Below, piece after piece: positions 1 through 7,636 of a DNA stretch of 23,882 bases. The first letter of the stretch is position 1, and every line of letters begins with the position of its first letter. The notes below the pieces were generated by a model that was not told where the DNA came from, made no database searches, and saw only the letters and a list, made by a program, of their open reading frames with translations. Origin of the DNA: a virus; IMG/VR virus record IMGVR_UViG_3300027747_002778, positions 1-23,882 of that record. One strand, given 5' to 3'. Position numbers and translations under genes: made by a program.

Positions 1-525
1 CTGAGCCAAAGAGATTTCGTGATATGTAACCAAGTGTTGAACTACAAGTCAGACGTAATAACCAGCGACGTCTATCGCAAGGTATTCACAGACAACCAGC
101 TACCAAATGTCTACACGGCATTCATGTATTTCAAGAAGACCACAGAGACACATGAGATATTTGACTTAGCTAAGTTCGTTTTCAGGAACTGGGAAACCAT
201 GTTCCTGGAGACCATGAAACCAGAAAATCGGCCTAACTATGTCAGCACTGACGTGGTTTTTGCTCTGGTGCTCAAGCTGTTGGACCTGGACCAACACTGC
301 TATACAGCACGAGCAATACCTACCTTCACGCACATGAAGAGCCAACTGCAGGGATGGGGCACAGGTATCACAGAAGACTGGACCAAGCACATGCCAGTGT
401 TTTTCAATCCTAGATTGGAATGCAAGATAGGAAATCATCTGCAGTTCCATCCACTGCACTACCATATCAAGGGATTCGTAACCGACGAGATATTGGAATA
501 TTATGAGCGAGCAGCAGGAAGATAA
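1..525 (+). CDS. Probable glycosyltransferase-like protein, C-terminal part (5' end outside window)
   Basis: The frame is open from base 1. A GTG at 19 gives 168 residues, but the gene most likely begins upstream. The visible part contains a run YTAFMYFKK, then HEIFDLAKFVFRNWE, then STDVVFALVLKLLDL. I recognise this pattern loosely from glycosyltransferase-like proteins of marine T4-like phages, where a Tyr-rich strand and a helix with a late D-x-V-F-A motif form the second half of a GT-A-like domain. No DxD motif is visible, so it may lie upstream of the window. The stop overlaps the next gene (ATG at 503). Its place at the head of a glycosyltransferase-like operon supports the call. It could be an unrelated phage protein. 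Confidence 0.45.
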   Translation: MSQRDFVICNQVLNYKSDVITSDVYRKVFTDNQLPNVYTAFMYFKKTTETHEIFDLAKFVFRNWETMFLETMKPENRPNYVSTDVVFALVLKLLDLDQHCYTARAIPTFTHMKSQLQGWGTGITEDWTKHMPVFFNPRLECKIGNHLQFHPLHYHIKGFVTDEILEYYERAAGR

Positions 526-1060
526 ACAGGCCTGGGTTTGGTATGACAGGGTTACCCTGCAGCTGAAGCATGTGAGCTTCAATCTGAATGGTCACCAAGG
601 CAATGATCTGGAAAAGATGCCGATGCACTATGACAGCGCATTGGACATCGCCAACGGCAAGAGCAGGCTTTTTGAATACGAGCTGGTTGATGCGCAGGGA
701 GAGCTAACTGTGCGTTACAAGAGGCACAAGATTCCTTTCAAGAAGTTCTGGCAACTGGTTGATCTCAATATAGAGAACAAGTTTGATGGATATTTCAACG
801 ACGCTGAATCTGCTCGCAGTCCAGTGCAGATATCAGATCTTTCTCCTGCTGGCTTTACCGTTGGTGTGCGTGATATGGTACGCAACATAGTGTTCTATAT
901 CACCATGAAGAACGATCCAAACTATCTCATCAAAAAGATCGATCTCTATCCACTTGCCGAGGATGCTGCTAGCACCACTGGTATCTTCGTGCCAGTTGAT
1001 CTTGATGAGCCGTATAGCATATATGTGAAGTATGACGAAGTGAGGTACGATGCTACATGA
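503..1060 (+). CDS. Unknown protein in the glycosyltransferase-like operon
   Basis: The product has 185 residues and I do not recognise it. It has no signal peptide, membrane segment or metal-binding motif. The sequence alternates aromatic and hydrophobic residues with charged ones (for example VTLQLKHVSFNL and GFTVGVRDMVRNIVFYI), which suggests mainly beta structure. It overlaps the upstream gene by 23 bases and the downstream gene by 11, so translation is probably coupled. Because it sits between a glycosyltransferase-like fragment and four GT-A-like genes, it may be an accessory or the acceptor protein of that pathway. This is inference from position only. Confidence 0.6.
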   Translation: MSEQQEDKQAWVWYDRVTLQLKHVSFNLNGHQGNDLEKMPMHYDSALDIANGKSRLFEYELVDAQGELTVRYKRHKIPFKKFWQLVDLNIENKFDGYFNDAESARSPVQISDLSPAGFTVGVRDMVRNIVFYITMKNDPNYLIKKIDLYPLAEDAASTTGIFVPVDLDEPYSIYVKYDEVRYDAT

Positions 1061-1955
1061 GATGAACGAATTCGACTTTGTGTTCCTAAGCTATGATGAA
1101 CCCAATGCCGAGATTCTCTATGCTGAGTTGGTGAACAAGGTACCGTGGGCCAAGCGAGTTCATGGTGTGCGCGGTTTTGACTCAGCACACAGGGCCTGTG
1201 CTGACATAGCTGATACTGATTTCTTCGTGACTGTGGACGGCGATAATCGCGTGCATGACAGCTTCCTCAACACCAAGATAGAGATAAACAATGGGCAAGA
1301 AGACCATGCATGGACATGGGCAGGTCGCAATCACGTTAATGGTTTGGTCTATGGCAATGGTGGACTGAAGCTGTGGAGCAAACAGTTTGTGCGCAGCATG
1401 AACAGCCACGAGAACAGCAACAGTGATGCTGGCAAGGTTGACTTCTGTTGGAACATGAGATACCACGAAGTGTTTGGCACACACAGCACCAGCATGATCA
1501 ATGCCAGCCCCTATCAGGCCTGGCGAGCTGGTTATCGCGAAGGCGTGAAGATGAGCCTAGAGACTGGACGCAAGGTTCCATATCAGGATTTTAGCAGGAA
1601 GATCTGGATCTATAATCTCCACAAGCTGCTGATCTGGTGCAGTGTTGGAGCTGACGTGGAGAACGGCATATGGAGCATGCTGGGTGCTAGGCAGGGCGCA
1701 CACGACTGCAATCTCACAGATGACGATCACACCAAGATCAGTGACTATGGTTGGTTTGAAGAGAAATGGCACAGCACCAAGGACTGTGATCCGCAAGCAC
1801 AGTGCCTCATGCTAGGGCAGCTGCTGAGGCAGAAACTTGGCATAGAGATAGCTGACTTAGATGCTGATCAAAGCAGATTCCACAAGCGCATATACATAAA
1901 TCCACCCAGGCCCATGGTCAGCTATGAGCAGATCAAACATCTATCGGCAGTCTGA
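1050..1955 (+). CDS. GT-A-like glycosyltransferase-family protein (DGD motif), paralogue 1
   Basis: The product has 301 residues. Blocks shared with three other proteins in the operon are a first strand with SYDEPNAE (residues 14-21), AKRVHGVRGF with SAH (34-47), and a strand ending in TVDGDN (61-66). The last resembles the DxD nucleotide-sugar/metal motif of GT-A glycosyltransferases. Further blocks are NHVNGLVYGNGGLKLW, DFCWNMRYHE, YQAWRAGYREGVKM and a C-terminal DYGWFEEKW. Residues of known catalytic role beyond the DxD-like motif cannot be assigned. The ATG at 1050 has GAGG four bases upstream; an in-frame ATG at 1062 is the alternative. The stop overlaps the next start (TGATG). It is closest to the gene at 4490-5359, and the two share a nearly identical 42-base stretch. 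Sugar donor and acceptor are unknown. Confidence 0.6.
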   Translation: MLHEMNEFDFVFLSYDEPNAEILYAELVNKVPWAKRVHGVRGFDSAHRACADIADTDFFVTVDGDNRVHDSFLNTKIEINNGQEDHAWTWAGRNHVNGLVYGNGGLKLWSKQFVRSMNSHENSNSDAGKVDFCWNMRYHEVFGTHSTSMINASPYQAWRAGYREGVKMSLETGRKVPYQDFSRKIWIYNLHKLLIWCSVGADVENGIWSMLGARQGAHDCNLTDDDHTKISDYGWFEEKWHSTKDCDPQAQCLMLGQLLRQKLGIEIADLDADQSRFHKRIYINPPRPMVSYEQIKHLSAV

Positions 1956-3802
1956 TGTTTGACATCTTTTTCGTGAGCCGACATCCCAGCGATCGTTCAC
2001 TTCACTCTGAGTTCTGCAGGCGTTTTCCGGCTGCTATGCTGCTGCGAGGTCAGGACAACGTCTGTGATGTGATCAACTCTGCGAGGACTCGCAGCCTAAC
2101 CAGCATGTATTGGTTGGTAACTGATGATGCGATTCTGCCAGATGAAATGGATCTAACTTGGAAACCAGAAACCTGGGACAGCCACTATCCGCACCATTGG
2201 CCAACAGCAGACCAACTTGACGAGTCTGGTAAAGAATTCTCTGGGGCCTATCTCATGCCAAGGTCTTATAGACCAACCGCTGAAGAGCTATCATCTGGCA
2301 TACTGCGCGAAGTCAAACATATGACAGGTCATCTGACAGTCAGACCCTATGACATTGTCTTAGCCAGCCGGCATAGCAAGAACTATCAGGCATTTGAGGA
2401 TTTTGCTCTGCGATATCCCAAAGCCAACTATCTGCCAGACCAGACCAGCATTGAATCAGCAGTGGCTGAAAGCAAGGAGATCTGCCGTACACGCATGTAT
2501 TGGTTGATCACCGATGATGTGTTCCTACCTGATGAGCTTGATCTCAGCTGGAGACCTCCGGTCTGGGATCGGATCTATACACATGTTTGGCCAACGCAGC
2601 CTACTTCGGATCCGCAATCATGCGGGTCGTCTGGTGTTTACCTCATTCCATGCAGCGTTGAACGAGATTTCCTCGATCAGTGCAAGCATGTACCAGCTCC
2701 GAGCTGTTCAGTGATACCCTATGATCGCATCATGAGCCTCAGCACCACATCTGATCCCTGTGACAAGGTAGTGCATAACAACGATCTTTTTGATGCATGC
2801 GTACAAGCCAAGGAGCTAGCTGTCACGGAGATGCATTGGCTGGCGCTGGGAGACATAAACATATTGCCAGATTTTGATCTCAGCTGGAGACCAGCAGAAT
2901 GGGACCGTGACTATGTTCACATATGGCCAACCATAGGTCTGGACGGTCAGATAACCTATGAACAGGAAGGTATCTATCTCATACCAGGTGATCACACGCC
3001 TCGAGCTTCTAGGTCTGGAAGCTATCTAGGTCGCAGCAAGACCATGGATCAGCCTGCTGCTATACAGCTGCCATTTGACATATTCTTCATCAGCTACGAC
3101 GAAAGCTATGCTGAAGAAAACTGGCAGGATCTGGTTGAGCGATATCCTAGGGCCAAGAGGGTCCATGGAATCAAGGGTATACACAACGCACATCGATGCT
3201 GCGCCGGTCAGTCGCGTACCAGCATGTTCTATACCGTTGATGCAGACACGGTGTGCAGTTCCGGCTGGGATTTCAGCTATCGTCCTCCAAGGCACGACAG
3301 GGATTATCTACATGTTTGGTACAGTGAGAATCCCGTGAATGGTCTCTGCTATGGCTGGGGCAGCATCAAGCTGTGGCCCAAGATGGCAGTGCTGGAGTTT
3401 GATCAAAACTGGTTGGATTTCACTACTACAGTGGGCAACATCAAGGTAATACCAGAGACCGTAGCCGAGACCAGATATAACAGGGATCAGCTCACTACTT
3501 GGCGCAGCGCCTTCCGTGAGAGCGTGAAGCTATGCCAGAACGTGGCCATGGGTGAAACTGGAGAAAGCCTGGATAGGCTGCTGGTATGGCTGAACGCTGA
3601 CAGTGCCGCAGACTGGTCTGATGACAGCAGGCAGGGTGCTGCCGATGGCCTGAGATTCTATCAGGAGTCGCAGGACTCGTCTGACACACCTCTGACACTG
3701 ATCAATGATTTTGATTGGCTCGCAGATAGATTCAATAATCGCATTAGAGACCTGGACGACTTTGATCGAGATGATCTGCTGGACCTGCTGGGAACGGATT
3801 GA
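1955..3802 (+). CDS. Four-module GT-A-like protein with three degenerate N-terminal modules
   Basis: The product has 615 residues built from four tandem modules. Modules 1-3 span about residues 1-104, 131-234 and 254-345. Each starts with a Y/F-D-I strand, continues to a strand ending MYWLVTDD, MYWLITDD or MHWLALGD, then LPD, D-L-S/T-W-R/K-P, a WD motif, and H-x-WPT, ending in G-x-YL-(I/M)-P. Module 4 (about 373-615) is a full-length relative of the neighbouring GT-like proteins: ISYDESYAE, AKRVHGIKG, a TVDADT DxD-like motif near 428-433, NPVNGLCYGWGSIKLWP and TTWRSAFRESVKL. The DxD-like site is TDDA, TDDV and LGDI in modules 1-3. They also lack the C-terminal WRSAFRE block, so they are probably non-catalytic, perhaps for binding. 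The start overlaps the upstream stop; the stop lies one base before the next ATG. Confidence 0.6.
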   Translation: MFDIFFVSRHPSDRSLHSEFCRRFPAAMLLRGQDNVCDVINSARTRSLTSMYWLVTDDAILPDEMDLTWKPETWDSHYPHHWPTADQLDESGKEFSGAYLMPRSYRPTAEELSSGILREVKHMTGHLTVRPYDIVLASRHSKNYQAFEDFALRYPKANYLPDQTSIESAVAESKEICRTRMYWLITDDVFLPDELDLSWRPPVWDRIYTHVWPTQPTSDPQSCGSSGVYLIPCSVERDFLDQCKHVPAPSCSVIPYDRIMSLSTTSDPCDKVVHNNDLFDACVQAKELAVTEMHWLALGDINILPDFDLSWRPAEWDRDYVHIWPTIGLDGQITYEQEGIYLIPGDHTPRASRSGSYLGRSKTMDQPAAIQLPFDIFFISYDESYAEENWQDLVERYPRAKRVHGIKGIHNAHRCCAGQSRTSMFYTVDADTVCSSGWDFSYRPPRHDRDYLHVWYSENPVNGLCYGWGSIKLWPKMAVLEFDQNWLDFTTTVGNIKVIPETVAETRYNRDQLTTWRSAFRESVKLCQNVAMGETGESLDRLLVWLNADSAADWSDDSRQGAADGLRFYQESQDSSDTPLTLINDFDWLADRFNNRIRDLDDFDRDDLLDLLGTD

Positions 3803-3803
3803 G

Positions 3804-4493
3804 ATGTATGACATAGTTTTTATCAGCTACGAAGAATCAAATGCTGCTGCTAATTGGCAGCTGCTCAAGGACAGATTTCCTGCTGCCAAGAGGTTGCATG
3901 GCATCACAGGGCTTCATCAAGCACACATCACGGCTGCTAACATGGCCCAGACTGACATGTTTTATGTGGTAGATGGTGATGCTGTGATTGAACCCGACTT
4001 TGTTTTTGACCACGTGGTTCCGGAACATCAACTGGATCATGTGCATGTGTTCCGTGCTAGGAATCCAATCAATGACCTAGTCTACGGCTACGGTGCTGTA
4101 AAGCTACTGCCAGTGGCCGAGGTCAAGCGATTGGTGGAGAGAGACTTCAAACCGGACATGACCAGCAGCATCAATCGCAAGTACAAGATCATACATCAGC
4201 TATCAAATGTCACAGCGTTTAACACTGATCCCTACAACACTTGGCGCAGCGCTTTCAGAGAATGTGCCAAGCTGGCCAGCGGCGTCATAGATGGGCAGGT
4301 TAACATCGAGACAGAGCAGAGACTAGAGATTTGGTGCACCAAAGGCAGTGGCAGGGACTATGGCTATTGGTGTCTGCTTGGTGCGCAGGCCGGCAGGCAG
4401 TTTGGCCTGGACAGCCGAGGCACTGATCAGCTGATGAAGATCAACGATTGGACATGGCTTCGCCAGAGATACGAGGAGAGCGGACTGAAATGA
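3804..4493 (+). CDS. GT-A-like glycosyltransferase-family protein (DGD motif), paralogue 3
   Basis: The product has 229 residues. The frame is open further upstream, but the ATG at 3804 directly follows the previous stop and gives an N-terminus (MYDIVFISYEESNA) that aligns with the other family members. Shared blocks are AAKRLHGITGLHQAH, YVVDGDA with the DxD-like D57-G-D59, NPINDLVYGYGAVKLLP, NTWRSAFRECAKL near the C-terminal third, and the final NDWTWLRQRY. It resembles the fourth module of the upstream 615-residue protein more than the two longer paralogues, since both lack the DFCW-RY block. The stop overlaps the next start (ATGA at 4490). A glycosyltransferase role is inferred from the DxD-like motif and fold pattern. 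Confidence 0.6.
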   Translation: MYDIVFISYEESNAAANWQLLKDRFPAAKRLHGITGLHQAHITAANMAQTDMFYVVDGDAVIEPDFVFDHVVPEHQLDHVHVFRARNPINDLVYGYGAVKLLPVAEVKRLVERDFKPDMTSSINRKYKIIHQLSNVTAFNTDPYNTWRSAFRECAKLASGVIDGQVNIETEQRLEIWCTKGSGRDYGYWCLLGAQAGRQFGLDSRGTDQLMKINDWTWLRQRYEESGLK

Positions 4494-5359
4494 GCGAGTA
4501 TTGGCCCAGAGATATAGATGCTTTCTACATCAGCTATGACGAACCAAACTGCGAAGACAACTGGGCCAGGGTGCTGGACATGCTACCTCAAGCCAAGCGC
4601 ACGCACGGAGTCAAGGGATTTGATGCTGCACACAAGGCCTGTGCCGAGGCCAGCCAGACAGAGAGATTCCTCACCATTGATGGTGATAACTGGCTGTTGG
4701 CTGACGGATTAGACACAAAGCTAGACGACACTGGAATGGAAGACGTGGTCTTCAGCTTCAAGAGCAGGAATGCGGTCAATGGTCTTGAATATGGTAACGG
4801 AGGTCTAAAATGCTGGCGCAGAGATGTGTTGCTGGCTAGCAACACACATGAGAGCAGCGACAACACAGACTTCTGCTGGGATCTGCGCTACTATCAAGTT
4901 GATGTGTTGAGCAGCATTGGCGTTAACAACGCCACGCCTTACCAGGCTTGGCGAGCCGGTTATCGCGAAGGCGTGAAGATGAGCTATGTGAATGGCAAAC
5001 CCATGTCTGATCCAATCGCCGATCGCAAGCTGATAGCTCACAGTAACCATAGCAAGCTGCAGATATGGATGACCTTGGGCAGGGACGTGACCAACGGAGC
5101 ATGGGCCATGCTGGGAGCAAGGCAAGGCTTCTGCGATCTCTATAGCGGTACCATAGGCAACACTGTGATCAATGACTATGATTGGTTCGCAGAGAAATGG
5201 AAGAAGATCCAACACCTCAACACAGATGCTGCGCTATCTCAGCATGCTCGCAGACTTCGAGACGAGTTTGATTTTTTCGTTCCGGAACTTGATCAACTGA
5301 CCAGCCAGTGGTTCAAGAAAACCTATGTGCATCCGCAGCGACGAGGTCTGATGCTATGA
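4490..5359 (+). CDS. GT-A-like glycosyltransferase-family protein (DGD motif), paralogue 4
   Basis: The product has 289 residues. The start at 4490 is chosen because it forms the ATGA overlap with the upstream stop and places ISYDEPNCEDNW at the expected N-terminal position. The order of blocks matches the 301-residue paralogue at 1050-1955: AKRTHGVKGFDAAH, TIDGDN with D64-G-D66, NAVNGLEYGNGGLKCW, THESS and DFCWDLRYYQ, YQAWRAGYREGVKM, GAWAMLGARQGF and NDYDWFAEKW. The DNA over the YQAWRAGYREGVKM block is almost identical to that of the paralogue, pointing to recent duplication or gene conversion. The stop overlaps the next ATG by four bases. Specificity cannot be read from the sequence. Confidence 0.6.
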   Translation: MSEYWPRDIDAFYISYDEPNCEDNWARVLDMLPQAKRTHGVKGFDAAHKACAEASQTERFLTIDGDNWLLADGLDTKLDDTGMEDVVFSFKSRNAVNGLEYGNGGLKCWRRDVLLASNTHESSDNTDFCWDLRYYQVDVLSSIGVNNATPYQAWRAGYREGVKMSYVNGKPMSDPIADRKLIAHSNHSKLQIWMTLGRDVTNGAWAMLGARQGFCDLYSGTIGNTVINDYDWFAEKWKKIQHLNTDAALSQHARRLRDEFDFFVPELDQLTSQWFKKTYVHPQRRGLML

Positions 5360-6117
5360 TCAAGTCTCCTCCTAGGAGATTGATACGATCGCTGCTGGGA
5401 CACCTAGACCAGGAGGGTCTGTCTCTGCCTCTGTTGCGGTTCATGCTAGGCAACTTTGACAGCTATGATGATCACTTGGTCATGCTCAAGCAGGTCATGG
5501 CAGTGTCGCAGCTGGATACTGAGCTGGTTGGCAAAGATGCATGGAGCGAAGGTCAGCTGCTGAGCAAGCATTGGCTGTGCGAACAGCTATCAAACCTGGA
5601 CAAGAACCTCGGAGAGATATGGATAGCCTGTGGATGGATAGGATCTCTGGCTTTGATGATCGACTGTTATAGACCACATCTGCGTTTCAAGAGCCTGCGC
5701 AGCTTTGATATTGACAGTCGCTGCGCTGATCTAGCTGACGCGCTTAACAAGCGCATGCTGCTGGATGATTGGCGTTTCAAGGCCAGCACTGCTGACGTGA
5801 ACGATCTCACCTACGATGACCACCTGTGGCTCACCAGCAGGTCACAGAATAGGACTGAGCGCATGGTTGGAACCGCAGACACCGTGATCAATACCAGCTG
5901 TGAACATCTAGCTGATTTTGACTTTTGGTTTGGTCGCATACCAACCGGAAAGCTCGTGGTGCTTCAATGTAGCAATCACGACAGCTATGCCGGACATGTC
6001 AATCACATGGACAGCATGACTGAGCTGGCCATGAGAGCTCGATGCCGCCGCATCATGTACAAGGGCACGCTGGACTGCGGGCCCTACCAGCGCCACATGT
6101 TGATAGGAGTGAAATGA
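5356..6117 (+). CDS. Class I methyltransferase-like Rossmann protein, paralogue 1
   Basis: The product has 253 residues, starting at the ATGA overlap at 5356. After an N-terminal helical part with DAWSEGQLLSKHWLCEQL, a Rossmann-like core appears: IWIACGWIGSLALM in place of the usual glycine-rich loop, then SLRSFDIDSRCADLADALNKR, whose FDID acidic end is typical of ribose binding by SAM-dependent methyltransferases. Next come FKASTADVNDLTYDD and DTVINTSCEHL, and the protein ends with YKGTLDCGPYQRHMLIG. The same order of blocks recurs in the downstream gene, so these are paralogues. A methyltransferase role is inferred from the fold pattern; the unusual C-G-W-(I/L)-G loop leaves open another Rossmann enzyme. 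Neighbouring glycosyltransferase-like genes suggest it acts in the same pathway. Confidence 0.55.
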   Translation: MIKSPPRRLIRSLLGHLDQEGLSLPLLRFMLGNFDSYDDHLVMLKQVMAVSQLDTELVGKDAWSEGQLLSKHWLCEQLSNLDKNLGEIWIACGWIGSLALMIDCYRPHLRFKSLRSFDIDSRCADLADALNKRMLLDDWRFKASTADVNDLTYDDHLWLTSRSQNRTERMVGTADTVINTSCEHLADFDFWFGRIPTGKLVVLQCSNHDSYAGHVNHMDSMTELAMRARCRRIMYKGTLDCGPYQRHMLIGVK

Positions 6118-7394
6118 ACATGCGATTGAACGACAAGGAACTGCTGGTCAAGATCAAGAACGATAACCGTTTGCTTGAATTTAGGCATCTACTGACAGCT
6201 GAGGACCGAGCAACATTTGCAGACGTGTACAAGTGGTCGCCTGCTCTCATCGGCATATTAGCCAGTGACCATAGCTTCTTCGCACTGCTCAACAGGTTAA
6301 ATCCAAACGATCGCAAAGCGATTGGGTTAGTCTGCGTTTGGTCTCCAGAGTTGATAGGAATATTGGCCAGCGACCAGAGCGGAATCTTTGCGCTGCTGAA
6401 AAGGTTAGATCAGACCGATCGCAAAGCGGTTGGGTCAGTCTGTGCTTGGTCTCCGGAGTTGATAGGAATATTAGCCAGCGATTACAGCATCTTTGTGCTG
6501 CTTAACAAGCTAGATCAGACCGATCGCAGAGCTCTAGCGTCAGTCTGTGATTGGTCTTCCGCACTAATTGGTATCATGACCAAGAACGAACATGCACCGC
6601 TATCTTGGTTGAATAAGCTCAGCCGAAGCGAACTTGATGGTTGCCGAGATGTCTGGAACTGGCCCATTTATATTCTAGACAGGCTCTATGTTGAACCTCA
6701 GCACATCTTGCCCTTCTATTACATGTGGGACCTAGTTGCTGATCATGCCGAGTTCATCAAGAACTATTTCCAAATAAACGATAACCAACTATATGACAAA
6801 AACCACATGATAGATGCTTGGTCGCGAGGACAGGTCAACAGCAAGGCTTGGCTATGCGCCACGGCTGCTATACTTGGCATCAAACTTGGCAAAACCTGGG
6901 TACTCTGCGGATGGCTAGGAACGTTGAGCTATTTTATGTTGGTACGTAGGCAACAGCTGGGAATCACACACATACGTAGCTTTGACATAAACCCCGATTG
7001 CTGCCAACTAGCTGATATACTAAACAAGAATTTTGTCAAGGATGGGTGGAAGTTCAAAGCCACAACACTTGATGTCAACAGTCTGTCATATGACAATTTT
7101 TGTTATCAGACAGTGAAGCACGACGGTACCTTGATAAATGCTCTCGGATCAGCTGATACCATCATTAACACCAGCTGCGATCACATGGGAGAAGATAAGA
7201 CCTGGTGGGATCGCATACCAAATGGTAAGTTGGTAATACTACAGAACAATGATTGGCATGAGAATGACCAACACAACAATAGCGTGAAGGATTTAAGTGA
7301 GTTCAAGAGACATTATCCAATGAGCGAATTGCTTTATGAAGGGGAACTAGACTGTATATTGTATACGAGATTCATGCTCATAGGACGCAAATGA
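6114..7394 (+). CDS. Tandem-repeat protein fused to a methyltransferase-like Rossmann domain, paralogue 2
   Basis: The product has 426 residues from the ATGA overlap at 6114. Residues about 41-182 are four units of 35-36 residues, each opening with W-S-(P/S)-x-LIGI and containing L-(L/N)-x-L-x-(Q/N)-x-DR(K/R)A; the fourth is degenerate. The C-terminal half (from about residue 215) repeats the plan of the upstream 253-residue protein: DAWSRGQVNSKAWLC, TWVLCGWLGTLSYFM, IRSFDINPDCCQLADILNK, FKATTLDVNSLSYDN, DTIINTSCDHM and a final YTRFMLIGRK. The repeats look helical and may bind a partner or the acceptor substrate. The stop overlaps the next start. The methyltransferase call is by fold pattern only. 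Confidence 0.55.
   Translation: MNMRLNDKELLVKIKNDNRLLEFRHLLTAEDRATFADVYKWSPALIGILASDHSFFALLNRLNPNDRKAIGLVCVWSPELIGILASDQSGIFALLKRLDQTDRKAVGSVCAWSPELIGILASDYSIFVLLNKLDQTDRRALASVCDWSSALIGIMTKNEHAPLSWLNKLSRSELDGCRDVWNWPIYILDRLYVEPQHILPFYYMWDLVADHAEFIKNYFQINDNQLYDKNHMIDAWSRGQVNSKAWLCATAAILGIKLGKTWVLCGWLGTLSYFMLVRRQQLGITHIRSFDINPDCCQLADILNKNFVKDGWKFKATTLDVNSLSYDNFCYQTVKHDGTLINALGSADTIINTSCDHMGEDKTWWDRIPNGKLVILQNNDWHENDQHNNSVKDLSEFKRHYPMSELLYEGELDCILYTRFMLIGRK
6234..6659 (+). repeat. Four tandem coding repeats of about 105-108 bp
   Basis: Trp codons open successive units at protein residues 41, 76, 112 and 147. Units two and three are very similar at DNA level: a stretch reading ggtctcc(a/g)gagttgatag and its continuation recur about 108 bases apart, as do the cgatcgcaaagcg segments before them. 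Unit one is more diverged and unit four has lost the ILASD segment. The low divergence of units two and three suggests recent duplication inside the gene. Confidence 0.8.
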
Positions 7395-7636
7395 TCACAG
7401 ACCTAACTCTGCTATCAACAAGACAGCTGCAGACCGAAGCAGCTCGTGCCCTGTCAGCTGGTGATGGTTTTGGGAATCATGACTTGGTGAGATTCAACAA
7501 GGCAGCACATCATGACAGCCATGCTTGGTATCGCGCGGTGATAGAATGGTACGTGAGCGTTCACGGTGATCTGCCCAGCAGGGTTGGTCCAGGCATGACA
7601 GTGAAGCTGCTGGTGGAGGATGAACATGATCTATGA
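7391..7636 (+). CDS. Small unknown protein upstream of radical SAM gene
   Basis: The product has 81 residues with no recognised domain. The ATG at 7391 overlaps the upstream stop by four bases, and the C-terminus overlaps the radical SAM start by 11 bases, so it is cotranslated with both. The N-terminal half is helical in pattern (STRQLQTEAARAL). The middle is rich in His, Asn and aromatic residues (FNKAAHHDSHAWYRAVIEWYVSVHGDLP). There is one Gly-rich bend (GDGFGNHD) and no cysteine, signal peptide or membrane segment. Its position just before two radical SAM genes makes it a possible substrate or accessory subunit, but nothing in the sequence shows this. Confidence 0.6.
   Translation: MITDLTLLSTRQLQTEAARALSAGDGFGNHDLVRFNKAAHHDSHAWYRAVIEWYVSVHGDLPSRVGPGMTVKLLVEDEHDL

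Noticed and set aside
6234-6659. CRISPR-like repeat array
   Set aside because: The repeats are coding, in frame and contiguous without spacers, so they belong to a protein repeat.
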